Notes under the pieces: model-generated
Database searches by the model: none
Told to the model about the DNA's origin: nothing
The model's input: only the letters and a program-made list of their open reading frames with translations
Source: Geothrix fuzhouensis
GTDB taxonomy: Bacteria > Acidobacteriota > Holophagae > Holophagales > Holophagaceae
NCBI RefSeq assembly: GCF_024609325.1
Contig: NZ_JANHMQ010000001.1
Span: 496,001-560,000 of the forward strand
Direction of reading: 5' to 3'
DNA: 64,000 nucleotides
Translations under genes and position numbers: made by a program
Part shown: positions 34,713-43,141 of the stretch, piece after piece
Position numbering within the stretch: the first letter of the stretch is position 1
Layout: each line of letters starts with the position of its first letter

Positions 34713-36707
34713 CTACAACAGCTCTGCAGGGTCGCTCCGCCGGCTCCGCAGCAATGCCATGACGGACTGGGCAAAGGCCGCGGACTCGAAGGGCTTCTCC
34801 AGGAAACCGACCCGGCGCAGGCCGAGGGACTGGGGATCCATGGGCAGCGGTTGGCCCATGCCGATCACCAGGGTGGGAATCGGTTCCTTCTGGAAGGCGC
34901 GGAGAGCACGGTGGTGGCGCTCCAGTTTCGGTGTCCGTTCCAGCACCAGCACATCCGGCTGGGGCAACCCACGACTACCCCGCAGGAGTTGCGGCAGATC
35001 CTCGAAGGTTTCGCTTTGCCCACCCAGCCGCTGGACAAGATCGGCCAGGGCGCCTCGGGCCAGCGCATCCCGATCCACAATCCAGAGGCTCCGCCCGGAC
35101 AGCAGCGGCCCTTCCTGCGAGCGCGCCGGGATGGCGGCGGGCAGATAGACCCTCGGCCGCACCCCCGCCAGGACATCCTGTTCAAGCTCCAGCAGGCCGC
35201 CGGCTTCCAACACGGATTGCCGCAGCCAGCCGAGGCCGAACAGCTCCCGGGTCCAGCCCCCAACCCCTCCCACCGTATCTGCGTGAAGCAGCCCAAAACC
35301 GTGTCCTCCCAGGTCTGCCGTCTCCAGGGTCAGCATTAAATCCTTCTGGCCCGTGCGTTCTCGGGCATGGAGCAGCAACTGGGTGGCGATGCGTTTCAGG
35401 GCCTCTGGTTCCACGGCCAGGGGCAGGGCCACCGCCTGAAGGTCCAGCCTGCGATCAGGCGGCAGTATCTTTCTAAGGCTGGGCAGCAGCGCTTCCAGAA
35501 GCGAGCGTCCCTCGACCGGTTCGCGATCGGGGGTACTTGGCGATAGCCGGGCGGTGGCCGCTCTCACCCGCTCTGCGGCCAGACGGAGCGGACCTGCGGG
35601 AGCCTCCGCCAACAATCGTTCCGAGGCCGTGACAAGGGCGAGCATAGCATTGGCGCCGAGCCGACGGCGTTCCTCGTCGCCGCCCGAACGGGGCGAAGCG
35701 CCGGCTTGCAGAGTCAGCGAGCCGGCGGCGGCATTGGCGATCCAAACCAAACCCATGCCGCGATCGAACGCCGAGGCCTCCAGGACGACCTCGCTGAACG
35801 TCCCATCCCGGCTGACCTGGGTGGCGGCTACCGAGGCGCTTCCGAATTGGAGGAGCTGGGTCCGGATGGCCTGCCAAGTGGGCAGGTCGCCGCCCTGGAA
35901 CAGCGCCTCCATTGAGTAGCCTCGCAATTGATACCGGGGCAGGCCCACCAGCTGGCTGAAGGGGCCATTGGATTCGAGGACTCGGCCTTGGTCGTCCACC
36001 AACCACATGGGCTGCCGCGGATCGAGGCCCAGGGCGAGGCCCGGCAGCTCAGCCGGTTCCGCCTTCTCCAGCAGGGCCAAGGCCAAGCGGAGACCCTGGC
36101 CGCGTCCTTCCACCCAGGCGCCCTGTTCCCGCAGCCACTTCAGCTGCTGGAGGGCCACCAACCCCAGCAGCAGGCCCGCAAGGATGGCTGCTGGCCAGGA
36201 CAGGTGGGGGGCGCCCCGTGGCAGGAGAAGTTGGGCGAGGGCACCCGCTCCCAACGTGGTGGCGCCAACAAGCGGCATTCGCAGCTCCAGCTGGCGTCCG
36301 TGGGCCCACCGGTAGGCCCAGTCCGAGAGGACCAGCCAGAGCAGGGCCTCGAGAGCCGCGCCGATCCAGAAGTGCAGCACCGCGTGCCAGGGCAGATGGA
36401 GGCGGACCAGCAGGAGGGCCAGGAAGAGGCTGGCACCGCCCACGCCCACAGCCAACCGGCGGACGCCCTGGACCCCCTCCCGCTGGGCTTGGAGGAAGAT
36501 CGTGAACCCGAAGAGGGCCCCGCCGAGCTGGGCTGCGGGCAGAGGGAAACCGGTGAGATGGGCCCAGGGCAGGGCCAGCACGGCGAGGATCCCGCCCAGG
36601 AAGTAGCCGTAGGCCAGCCCCACACGGCCTTTGCGGCGGAAGAGCCAGAACCCCAGCCAGGGGGGGAGGGGCAGCAGCAGGGCCGAGATCAGGTCTGTGA
36701 ACGCCAT
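34713..36707 (-). CDS. Membrane PAS protein with degenerate kinase and receiver domains
   Basis: About 664 residues from the ATG at 36707 (GGGAG upstream). Seven or so N-terminal helices (1-200) lead to a PAS domain (WLVDDQGRVLESNGPFSQLV). The next region resembles a histidine kinase but lacks an H-box His and a normal N-box (ATQLLLHARERTG). The C-terminus looks like a receiver (SLWIVDRDALARGAL), but the acceptor Asp is Glu (DVLVLERTP), while the Lys in FLEKPF remains. Catalysis by the normal route is therefore unlikely; it may be a regulator by binding. Confidence 0.65.
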   Translation of the reverse strand: MAFTDLISALLLPLPPWLGFWLFRRKGRVGLAYGYFLGGILAVLALPWAHLTGFPLPAAQLGGALFGFTIFLQAQREGVQGVRRLAVGVGGASLFLALLLVRLHLPWHAVLHFWIGAALEALLWLVLSDWAYRWAHGRQLELRMPLVGATTLGAGALAQLLLPRGAPHLSWPAAILAGLLLGLVALQQLKWLREQGAWVEGRGQGLRLALALLEKAEPAELPGLALGLDPRQPMWLVDDQGRVLESNGPFSQLVGLPRYQLRGYSMEALFQGGDLPTWQAIRTQLLQFGSASVAATQVSRDGTFSEVVLEASAFDRGMGLVWIANAAAGSLTLQAGASPRSGGDEERRRLGANAMLALVTASERLLAEAPAGPLRLAAERVRAATARLSPSTPDREPVEGRSLLEALLPSLRKILPPDRRLDLQAVALPLAVEPEALKRIATQLLLHARERTGQKDLMLTLETADLGGHGFGLLHADTVGGVGGWTRELFGLGWLRQSVLEAGGLLELEQDVLAGVRPRVYLPAAIPARSQEGPLLSGRSLWIVDRDALARGALADLVQRLGGQSETFEDLPQLLRGSRGLPQPDVLVLERTPKLERHHRALRAFQKEPIPTLVIGMGQPLPMDPQSLGLRRVGFLEKPFESAAFAQSVMALLRSRRSDPAELL

Positions 36708-36732
36708 GGCGAGGGTGCTCCCGGAGAGGCTT

Positions 36733-37437
36733 TCACAGCAGGGTGGCGGGCCAGAGGCCGCGGAGGGCATTCAGACACCAGAGCTGCCCCTTGGCACAGT
36801 CGTCCAGAGCGAGGGGGGCGCAGCGCAGCGTCCAGCCCCGTTCCTCCGCCCAGGCTGGGAGGTCCAGCCGCTCCGCCACGCTAGCCACGCGGCCTTCGGC
36901 GGGAGGCAGGAGCAGCCATCCATCCCGCTCTACTGCCAGGGTGGCAATGGCACTCTCAGCGAGGGTGCCGTCCGGCCACAGCAGGAGCGCATCCTCTGCG
37001 CCACGGTGCCAGGCCTCCGAAAGAACCTGCGGTCGCCAGGGGCCGGATAGACCCTTGTGGCGGGCCAGCGGGTCCGGGCGCAGGTCGCCCATGGGGTGGG
37101 GCAAGGGTGCCAGACGGTAGGGTGTGGACACGTGCGGCAAGGGCTCCAGGCGGGCGTCCAGAAGCTTGAGATCCAGGTGGAGTTCCAGGCGCAAAGCTGC
37201 CTCCGGTGCCGCATGCCGCCTCAGCCAATGCCGCAGTTCCTCGGCGGCGTCGGCCAGCCAGGAGGGGGTGCGTCCCAATGCGCTGGCTCCGGCGTGGAGG
37301 CGATCCAGATGCGCTTCCAGATGCTGGGGCGCACCCTGGTGTACGGGGAGGGCGGTGCGCGGAATCGCACCAATCTGGGCATCCACGGCAGGCAGCGTCG
37401 CGCCTGGCCCGAAAGTAGCTCGGAGGGCGAGGCTCAA
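36733..37437 (-). CDS. Class IV PLP-dependent aminotransferase / aminodeoxychorismate lyase-like
   Basis: About 234 residues from a TTG that overlaps the pdxA stop (TTGA); a GTG a few codons later is an alternative. It shows LEAHLDRLHAGASALG, the Lys-containing LARHKGLSG (PLP Schiff base) and GAEDALLLWPDGTLAESAIA, as in PabC. PabC makes 4-aminobenzoate for folate from aminodeoxychorismate. D-amino acid or branched-chain transaminases are related alternatives. Coupling to pdxA is notable because pdxA makes the PLP cofactor. Confidence 0.72.
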   Translation of the reverse strand: MSLALRATFGPGATLPAVDAQIGAIPRTALPVHQGAPQHLEAHLDRLHAGASALGRTPSWLADAAEELRHWLRRHAAPEAALRLELHLDLKLLDARLEPLPHVSTPYRLAPLPHPMGDLRPDPLARHKGLSGPWRPQVLSEAWHRGAEDALLLWPDGTLAESAIATLAVERDGWLLLPPAEGRVASVAERLDLPAWAEERGWTLRCAPLALDDCAKGQLWCLNALRGLWPATLL

Positions 37438-38636
37438 GGCTCGGCCACTTGGGCGGTCCAGGGTTCCTGGTGGGCCCGCCCGGCCAGCCGCACCGCGAGG
37501 GCGGCGGCTTCGAGGAAGTTCCGGGGTTCTGCGATCCATCTCCCGGCCTTGTCGAAGGCCGTGCCGTGGTCGGGGCTGGTGCGGATGAAAGGCAGGCCGA
37601 GGGTGAGGTTCACGGCGCGGTGGGGCTCCAGCAGCTTGATGGGGATGAGCCCCTGGTCGTGGTAGAGGGCCACCACCAGGTCGAACTCGCCCGAAACGGC
37701 ACGGTGGAACAAGCTGTCCGAGGGCAGGGGACCGGAAAACTGCGGCCCTCGTGACCCTGTGGTGGCCCTGGAACCCGGAGCTACACCTGGGTGAAGGGTC
37801 CACCCAACCGGCACGGGATCCGACGGAAAGGGGGAGGGCACGGTCGAGTAAGGTCCGGCGGCCCCAGCTTCACGGAAGGCGGCTTCGGCCAGGTTGCGGG
37901 CCTCGGACAGCAACCGTTCTTCGCTGCCGAAAGCCCCCGCCTCGCCGGCGTGGGGGTTGAGGGCGCAGAGTGCCACCCGGAGATCCGGGATCCCTGTGAG
38001 TCGGATGAACTGGCTGGCGGAGAAGGCCAGGGTTTCGGCCACGGCTTCCGCATCCAGATCTTCAACCACAGAACGCAAGCTCTGATGGACCGTGTGCAGC
38101 ACCACGGACAAGCGGGGGCTCACAAAGGCCATGCGGGTGAGCGGTGCTCCGGCCAGGGCCTGCAGGTACTCGGTGTGGCCCGGGATGGGATATCCGGCGA
38201 GATGCGCGGCGGATTTGGCCATGGGCAGCGTGGTGAGGGCGTCCACAGCGCCCGACATCGCAAGGCCCGCCGCCAGACGCACGGCCTCCACGGTGGCCCT
38301 GCCCGAGGCGGCGGAGCCACGCCCAAGGGCCAACCGATCCGCGTGGATCTCAGGCGTGGGATCCAGCCAAAGGGCGATGGCGGATCGGCCGGGGCCTTCC
38401 ACATCGAGGCCGCAGGCCGTCCCCAGGAAGCCCTCTGGCGCAGGGGCTGGGGCATCTGTCCAGCGCCAGGCCGAGCGTCTTCCCTCAGTGCTCTTGAGAA
38501 GATCCACCCCGGCCCGCGCTCCAACTATCGTCACGTCGGCCCAAGACCGCAGCGTTGGGAGCGACCGCAGCAGCAGCTCGGGGCCGATGCCGCAGGGGTC
38601 TCCCAGGGTTATGGCGATACGCGGTGGGCGACTCAT
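37434..38636 (-). CDS. pdxA: 4-hydroxythreonine-4-phosphate dehydrogenase
   Basis: 400 residues against about 330 in E. coli. It begins with ITLGDPCGIGPELLLRSL. Metal-ligand and substrate regions include GYPIPGHTEYL, CALNPHAGEAGAFG and ALYHDQGLIPIKLL with the final RTSPDHGTAFD. About 40 of the extra residues lie in a Ser/Pro/Gly-rich insertion before GPLPSDSLFHRA, outside the active site. It oxidises 4-phosphohydroxy-threonine in pyridoxal phosphate synthesis. It overlaps the PabC-like gene by 4 bases. Confidence 0.93.
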   Translation of the reverse strand: MSRPPRIAITLGDPCGIGPELLLRSLPTLRSWADVTIVGARAGVDLLKSTEGRRSAWRWTDAPAPAPEGFLGTACGLDVEGPGRSAIALWLDPTPEIHADRLALGRGSAASGRATVEAVRLAAGLAMSGAVDALTTLPMAKSAAHLAGYPIPGHTEYLQALAGAPLTRMAFVSPRLSVVLHTVHQSLRSVVEDLDAEAVAETLAFSASQFIRLTGIPDLRVALCALNPHAGEAGAFGSEERLLSEARNLAEAAFREAGAAGPYSTVPSPFPSDPVPVGWTLHPGVAPGSRATTGSRGPQFSGPLPSDSLFHRAVSGEFDLVVALYHDQGLIPIKLLEPHRAVNLTLGLPFIRTSPDHGTAFDKAGRWIAEPRNFLEAAALAVRLAGRAHQEPWTAQVAEP

Positions 38637-38657
38637 GGTGATCCCGGGGGGGCGCTC

Positions 38658-39140
38658 TCAATCGTAGGCGGCGATCTCCACTTCCGTCGTCAGCGGCTCT
38701 TCCTTCTTGGCCGGGCGGCTGCGGCGGATCCGGGGCTCCTCCTCCTGCTTGTAGATATATTTGATGTTGTGTTTCGGAACGAGGACGTTGGGTTCTTTCA
38801 CCCGATTGATTTTCAGACAGTGCTTGTCATACCACTCGATGACACCGCGCACCTTCTCATCGTCCTGGAGCACGATCACCATCGGCGTCTTGGACTGCAT
38901 CTGCTTGAGATAGTAGAAGCTCTCTGCGTTTGTCTGTTCAGGCGGTGCGATCTTGCGCCGGGGGCTCCCCAGCCCCTGTGGCGCCGTGGCCGCCGAAGGA
39001 TTGGCGGCCGGGTTCGGCTCTCCACCCGCCGTCAGGGCGGAAGGGGCTGGCGTCAGCACCTCCCCACCACTTCCCTTGGCGGGGATGCCCAGCTTGTCCT
39101 TGAGTTCAGTGAGATTCGGTCGGATGAGCTTGCGATTCAT
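38658..39140 (-). CDS. hfq: Hfq-like RNA chaperone with long N-terminal extension
   Basis: 160 residues from the ATG at 39140 (AGGA upstream). Residues 70-130 form an Sm/Hfq domain: NAESFYYLKQMQSKTPMVIV, then VRGVIEWYDKHCLKINR and a YKHAIS-like PKHNIKYIYK. The Hfq proximal-site Gln and the C-terminal His are present in altered context. Residues 1-69 (Pro/Ala-rich) and the Arg/Lys-rich tail are not in classical Hfq (~100 residues). It is probably the organism's sRNA chaperone. It lies 21 bases upstream of pdxA. Confidence 0.75.
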   Translation of the reverse strand: MNRKLIRPNLTELKDKLGIPAKGSGGEVLTPAPSALTAGGEPNPAANPSAATAPQGLGSPRRKIAPPEQTNAESFYYLKQMQSKTPMVIVLQDDEKVRGVIEWYDKHCLKINRVKEPNVLVPKHNIKYIYKQEEEPRIRRSRPAKKEEPLTTEVEIAAYD

Positions 39141-39335
39141 GGCAGATCCTGGCCCGGTGGGCAGCACGGGGGATGTCAAAGGCATTGGCGAGTGGCCACG
39201 CTCTTTCACGCCTGAACGGTGCCTGCCGATAGGGCGGGAGCCGAAAGCAGTGGAAGGGATGAACCACTGTGGCAGGTGCCAAGTGGACCCTGCAAGGGTG
39301 TGTCCTGATTTAGATGTCGGAATGCTGCGGGAAGT

Positions 39336-41021
39336 TTACGCCTGATCGTCAGGTGGCGCCAATAGCTCTTCCTGTGGATATCCAGGTAGGAAAATCTGGA
39401 CGCGGGTACCGGCCCCAGGGCGGCTCTGGACCTCGATCCGCCATCCCATGGCCTCGGTGAACTTGTAGACCAGGCTCATGCCCAGCCCCGATCCCTCTTC
39501 GAAACTACCTGAGAATGGCACGAACATAAGGTCCAGCTGACCAGGCGACATCCCGCAGCCGTTGTCCTCCACAGCCAATTGGATCTGGCCTTCGGAAACG
39601 GTGGCTGAAAGACTGACCTGCGGGGAAGGAAGGCCCTTCACGGCCTTGCGGGCGTTGCTCAGCAGGTTCATGAGAACCCGGTGCAGGCCGACCGGATCTG
39701 CATAGAGCAGAGCCTGGGGCGGCTCCCGCAGGTTGAGAGTCAGGCCCTCCGTCCGGGGATCCATCTCCCAGCTCGCACGGGCCTCGTCCAGGACACGAGC
39801 AAGGGAAAGGACCACACCAGGGGCTGCCTCGGGTCTGGCTAGATCCAGGAAATCGGAGACGATGGCGCCCACCCGGTGGGTCTCCCGTTCCAGGATGCCC
39901 AGCACGCGGGTTCGGACCTCCTCCGAGGCGGCCTGGTGATTCAGCAGCTGTACGCACCCGCTGATGGAGGCCAGGGGGTTCCGAAGCTCATGGGCCAGGC
40001 CGGCGGCCAACTGCCCGATGGCCGCCAACCGCTCGCTGATTCGGGTCCGCTCCTCCAATGCCTTGAGCTCTGTCAAATCCTGGAACAACAGCAACTGGCC
40101 GGTCTCCTGGCCTCCAGAGCCCCGCAGAGAGGTCAGGTGGCCGCCCAGAATTTGAAGGTTCCGGGCTCCCGTCGGGAGGGTCAACTCGAATCGGTGTTGG
40201 GCCGGGAGGGGATGGCCCAGTGGGAGGAGATCCTGGATGGGAGCGCCCAGCGGCACGGACCGACCGAGGATGGCTATCGCCGCCGGATTGGCGGAGGTGA
40301 TCCGCCCGTCCGGGTCCAGGGTGATGAGACCGGAGGACATGGAGTCCACTACACGGCGATGCAGGGCCGACAGCTCGTCCACGGTGGCTTCGCTGGCGCT
40401 CAGGTCGGTGCGCAGCCGCTCAAGGGCCCGGCGGATGAGCACCACCACCAGGGTGGTGGCGAAGATTTGCAGGGAGGTGATGCCCAGCAGGAAGGGCAGG
40501 CGGCCCCCCTCCAGGTCGAGGCCTTCGCCAGAGAGGCCGAAGGGTGGGATCAGTCCGAGGGTGAAGCCCAGCACCAGCAGGATATGCGAGATGGAAGAGA
40601 CCACCCCCACCCAGACGATCTCGGTGGTTCCCAGGTAGAAGGCGGAGGCCAGCACGGGGAAGATATACAGGGTGGAGAACCGCTCCTGGACGACACCCTG
40701 GTAGGCGATGACCAGGGTGACCAGGGCCAGGTCCAGCACCAGGTTCCACCAGATCCAGGGCAGGGTCGGGGTGGGGAAGATCTGATCCCGGCTTCGGATG
40801 CCACGGCCAGCCTCCCAGATCGCCTCGACCAGCAGGAGTCCCAAGGTCGCCAGGTACAGATCCTCACCGGGGCCAGCGACCCGCCCTTCGGCGGGCAACG
40901 CAAGATGCAGCACCAGCAGACCGAAGCTGGCGTAGAGCCGGAAGGCGAGGGGAAGGAACGGCTGGCTGGCGTCCGGCACGCCCAGTCGGCCCAATGTGCG
41001 CTGGAGCATAGGATCCAGCAT
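39336..41021 (-). CDS. PilS/NtrB-type sensor histidine kinase
   Basis: About 561 residues; starts at 41021 or 41009 are both possible. Six helices (about 20-200), a PAS-like segment (LITLDPDGRITSANPAAIAI), then an H-box AAGLAHELRNPLASISG, N-box LLSNARKAVKG, G1 EDNGCGMSP and G2 GSGLGMSLVYKFTEA. The membrane layout resembles PilS. A cognate NtrC/PilR regulator is not adjacent within the window. It is divergent from fur with only ~25 bases between starts, so their promoters probably overlap. Confidence 0.85.
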   Translation of the reverse strand: MLDPMLQRTLGRLGVPDASQPFLPLAFRLYASFGLLVLHLALPAEGRVAGPGEDLYLATLGLLLVEAIWEAGRGIRSRDQIFPTPTLPWIWWNLVLDLALVTLVIAYQGVVQERFSTLYIFPVLASAFYLGTTEIVWVGVVSSISHILLVLGFTLGLIPPFGLSGEGLDLEGGRLPFLLGITSLQIFATTLVVVLIRRALERLRTDLSASEATVDELSALHRRVVDSMSSGLITLDPDGRITSANPAAIAILGRSVPLGAPIQDLLPLGHPLPAQHRFELTLPTGARNLQILGGHLTSLRGSGGQETGQLLLFQDLTELKALEERTRISERLAAIGQLAAGLAHELRNPLASISGCVQLLNHQAASEEVRTRVLGILERETHRVGAIVSDFLDLARPEAAPGVVLSLARVLDEARASWEMDPRTEGLTLNLREPPQALLYADPVGLHRVLMNLLSNARKAVKGLPSPQVSLSATVSEGQIQLAVEDNGCGMSPGQLDLMFVPFSGSFEEGSGLGMSLVYKFTEAMGWRIEVQSRPGAGTRVQIFLPGYPQEELLAPPDDQA

Positions 41022-41045
41022 GCCCGAATCTGGCATTCTAGGGCC

Positions 41046-41480
41046 ATGCCCGACCCCGCCCCCCCCTCCTCGCCATCCTTGCGTGCTGCTGGCATGCGGC
41101 AGACGCCACAGCGCGAAGGGATCCTCCAAGTGCTCAAGGACACGGATCGCCCACTCACGGTGGAGGAGATCTGGGAACGCATGCCGGAGCGGCGCTCAGG
41201 CCTGCCCACGGTCTATCGCAATCTCGAGCGCTTCGTGCAAGAAGGCTGGGCCGAGAGCATCATGGGCCCGGACCAGGTGATGCGCTTCGTCCGCTGTGAC
41301 TCGCGCCGGCATCACCACCACCTCCAGTGCGAGCGCTGCGGACGCACCGTAGAAGTGGATGCCTGTGGACTCGACGAGTCGCTCATCGAACTCGAGACGC
41401 TCTCGGGATTCCGGATCACCCGCCATCAGCTGATGCTCTTCGGTCTCTGCCCCACCTGCCGATCCGAAAAAGACCGTTGA
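41046..41480 (+). CDS. fur: Fur-family metal-responsive repressor
   Basis: 144 residues from the ATG at 41046; a Met at codon 17 is an alternative. Winged-helix RQTPQREGILQVLKDTDRPL and TVYRNLERFVQEGW precede HHHHLQCERCGRTVEVD and the C-terminal CPTCRSEKDR. The two CxxC pairs bind structural zinc; the HHHH cluster fits a sensing site. Which metal or peroxide it senses (Fur, Zur or PerR) cannot be settled. A tRNA-Gly promoter begins in its last codons. Confidence 0.9.
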   Translation: MPDPAPPSSPSLRAAGMRQTPQREGILQVLKDTDRPLTVEEIWERMPERRSGLPTVYRNLERFVQEGWAESIMGPDQVMRFVRCDSRRHHHHLQCERCGRTVEVDACGLDESLIELETLSGFRITRHQLMLFGLCPTCRSEKDR

Positions 41481-41505
41481 CCGTATCGCGCGCCATTGCT
41501 AGTCT
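41477..41505 (+). promoter_or_regulatory. Promoter of the tRNA-Gly/tRNA-Cys unit
   Basis: TTGACC (41477-41482) and TAGTCT (41500-41505) are 17 bases apart, close to the sigma-70 consensus. The start near 41512 is five bases before tRNA-Gly. The -35 box overlaps the end of fur. Confidence 0.65.
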
Positions 41506-41516
41506 TGATGTCTCAC

Positions 41517-41591
<75 letters not shown>

Positions 41592-41648
41592 CTTCCCGGG
41601 CCGCGCAAGCGGCCCGTAATGTTTGAAAGCCCCACTGCATCAACGCAA

Positions 41649-41723
41649 GGCGCCGTAGCCAAGTGGTAAGGCCCGGGACTGCAAATCCTGTATCCATCGG
41701 TTCGATTCCGATCGGCGCCTCCA
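41649..41723 (+). tRNA. tRNA-Cys (anticodon GCA)
   Basis: The 5' end GGCGCCGTAGCCAAGTGGTA pairs with CGGCGCC. The anticodon loop ACTGCAAAT gives GCA, the T-arm is GGTTCGATTCC and CCA is encoded. The 3' end plus terminator is repeated 163 bases downstream. Confidence 0.96.
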
Positions 41724-41948
41724 ATCAGCCCCCGCAAGGGGGCTTTTTTACGCCGATCGGAATCGAAGTCGTGGATGGCGCGCAGGTAGGCCCCGCCATG
41801 GGCGCCACTTGATGTGGCGTTCATGGCGAAAAGGGCCGTGCGCAGCCAGCCACGCGGCGGGCACCGGATTCCGATCGGCGCCTCCAATCAGCCCCCGCAA
41901 GGGGGCTTTTTCATGTGCCGATCGGAAGCGAAATCGCGGATGGCGCGA
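41704..41948 (+). repeat. Duplicated tRNA-Cys 3' end, terminator and inverted T-arm
   Basis: A unit of about 82 bases occurs at 41704-41785 and again at 41867-41948 (period 163). It contains GATTCCGATCGGCGCCTCCA (tRNA-Cys 3' end), the terminator and then CGCCGATCGGAATCG, an inverted copy of the tRNA T-arm/acceptor. The second copy is not attached to a tRNA. The ~80 bases between copies are GC-rich and have no gene. Confidence 0.85.
41727..41749 (+). terminator. Terminator of the tRNA-Gly/tRNA-Cys unit
   Basis: AGCCCCC-GCAA-GGGGGCT followed by a six-T run, beginning three bases after the tRNA CCA. A second copy lies at 41890-41911 in the duplicated unit. Confidence 0.9.
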
Positions 41949-41982
41949 GCAGGGCTGTTAGGTTGGTTCCGGAGATCCCGCC

Positions 41983-43131
41983 ATGAATAGCGCCACTGCC
42001 GTTTGCGCCTGTCTCTTGGTCTGCCTTCCTGCTCTCGCCCAGGCTTCGCTTCCCCAACTTCCCGTACCACCTCAGCGCCCCACGCTGGAAGAGGTCCGGA
42101 AGACCATGGGAATTCCGTCGCAGGGGGATCTCCGGGGCCAGCAGGACGCTGTTGGCTTCGCCTCGAAGCCAGAGCAGATGGCCAAAGTGTGGGAACGATC
42201 TGCCCTTCCTCCTTACCCGGAGTCCTTCGGACCCATGCCCGCCCCTGGCGTCGCCGGTCTCATCTGCCCTCACGATGACTACCTCTATGCAGGGCGCGTG
42301 TACCGCCAGTTGATGCCACTCGTGAAGGCCAGGACCATCGTGCTCGTTGGCGTGTTTCACAAATACCGCCGTTTCGGCGCGAAGGACGCTCTCGTCTTTG
42401 ATTCCTATCGCGCCTGGCGCTCACCGGATGGCGAGATCAAAGTCTCCGGCTTGCGCGAAGACTTGCTGGCGCGGATTCCGGCCTCGGATGTCATCCAGGA
42501 CGCAGCCATGCAGGACAGCGAGCATTCCGTCGAAGCGATCGCCTTCTGGATGAAGCACCAGGATCCGACGGTCGAGATCGTGTCCATCCTCGTACCTTCG
42601 GCCTCCTTCGAGCGCTTCCAGGAACTGGCTGCGCATCTTGGGAAGGCCCTGGCGGGAAGCATGAAAGCCCGCAATTGGACCCTCGGACGAGATCTGGCCA
42701 TCGTCATCTCCTCTGACGGCATTCATTACGGTGAGGACTTCAAGTACACGCCCTATGGCGGCGGAGGTGTGGCGGCTTACACCGAGGCCATCGAAAGGGA
42801 TCGCCAATTACTTAAGGGGCCTTTGGCGGGCCCGGTATCGGTGGCGAAAATCCGGAACTTCTTCACGACCGTGGTGAATCCCCAAAATCCTGACCAATAC
42901 CGCATGCCTTGGTGTGGTCGCTTCTCCATCCCGTTCGGCCTGTTGCTGCTGAACGAAACTGCCCAGAATCTGGGTTTGTCCGCTCCCGCAGGGTTCCCCG
43001 TGGCCTTTGGCACTTCTATCAGCTTTCCCCAGATCCCGGTTCGAGACCTGGGGTTGGGCGCGACTGCGGAAGCCAACCTGTACCATTTCGTCAGTTATCC
43101 CGGTGTGGCCTACACCCTGGGCGGTAAATGA
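41983..43131 (+). CDS. Exported Memo-family (AmmeMemoRadiSam B-like) protein
   Basis: 382 residues. The first ~22 residues are a signal peptide (CACLLVCLPALAQA). The body has Memo/dioxygenase-like motifs: AGLICPHDDYLYAGRVYRQL, LVGVFHKYRRFG, DSEHSVEAIAFWMKH and ISSDGIHYG, with His, Asp and Glu where class III extradiol dioxygenase relatives bind metal. Bacterial Memo proteins usually lack a signal and stand with AMMECR1 and radical SAM genes; neither is adjacent here. The ATG has GGAG upstream. Confidence 0.75.
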   Translation: MNSATAVCACLLVCLPALAQASLPQLPVPPQRPTLEEVRKTMGIPSQGDLRGQQDAVGFASKPEQMAKVWERSALPPYPESFGPMPAPGVAGLICPHDDYLYAGRVYRQLMPLVKARTIVLVGVFHKYRRFGAKDALVFDSYRAWRSPDGEIKVSGLREDLLARIPASDVIQDAAMQDSEHSVEAIAFWMKHQDPTVEIVSILVPSASFERFQELAAHLGKALAGSMKARNWTLGRDLAIVISSDGIHYGEDFKYTPYGGGGVAAYTEAIERDRQLLKGPLAGPVSVAKIRNFFTTVVNPQNPDQYRMPWCGRFSIPFGLLLLNETAQNLGLSAPAGFPVAFGTSISFPQIPVRDLGLGATAEANLYHFVSYPGVAYTLGGK

Positions 43132-43141
43132 TCCCCCTGGT

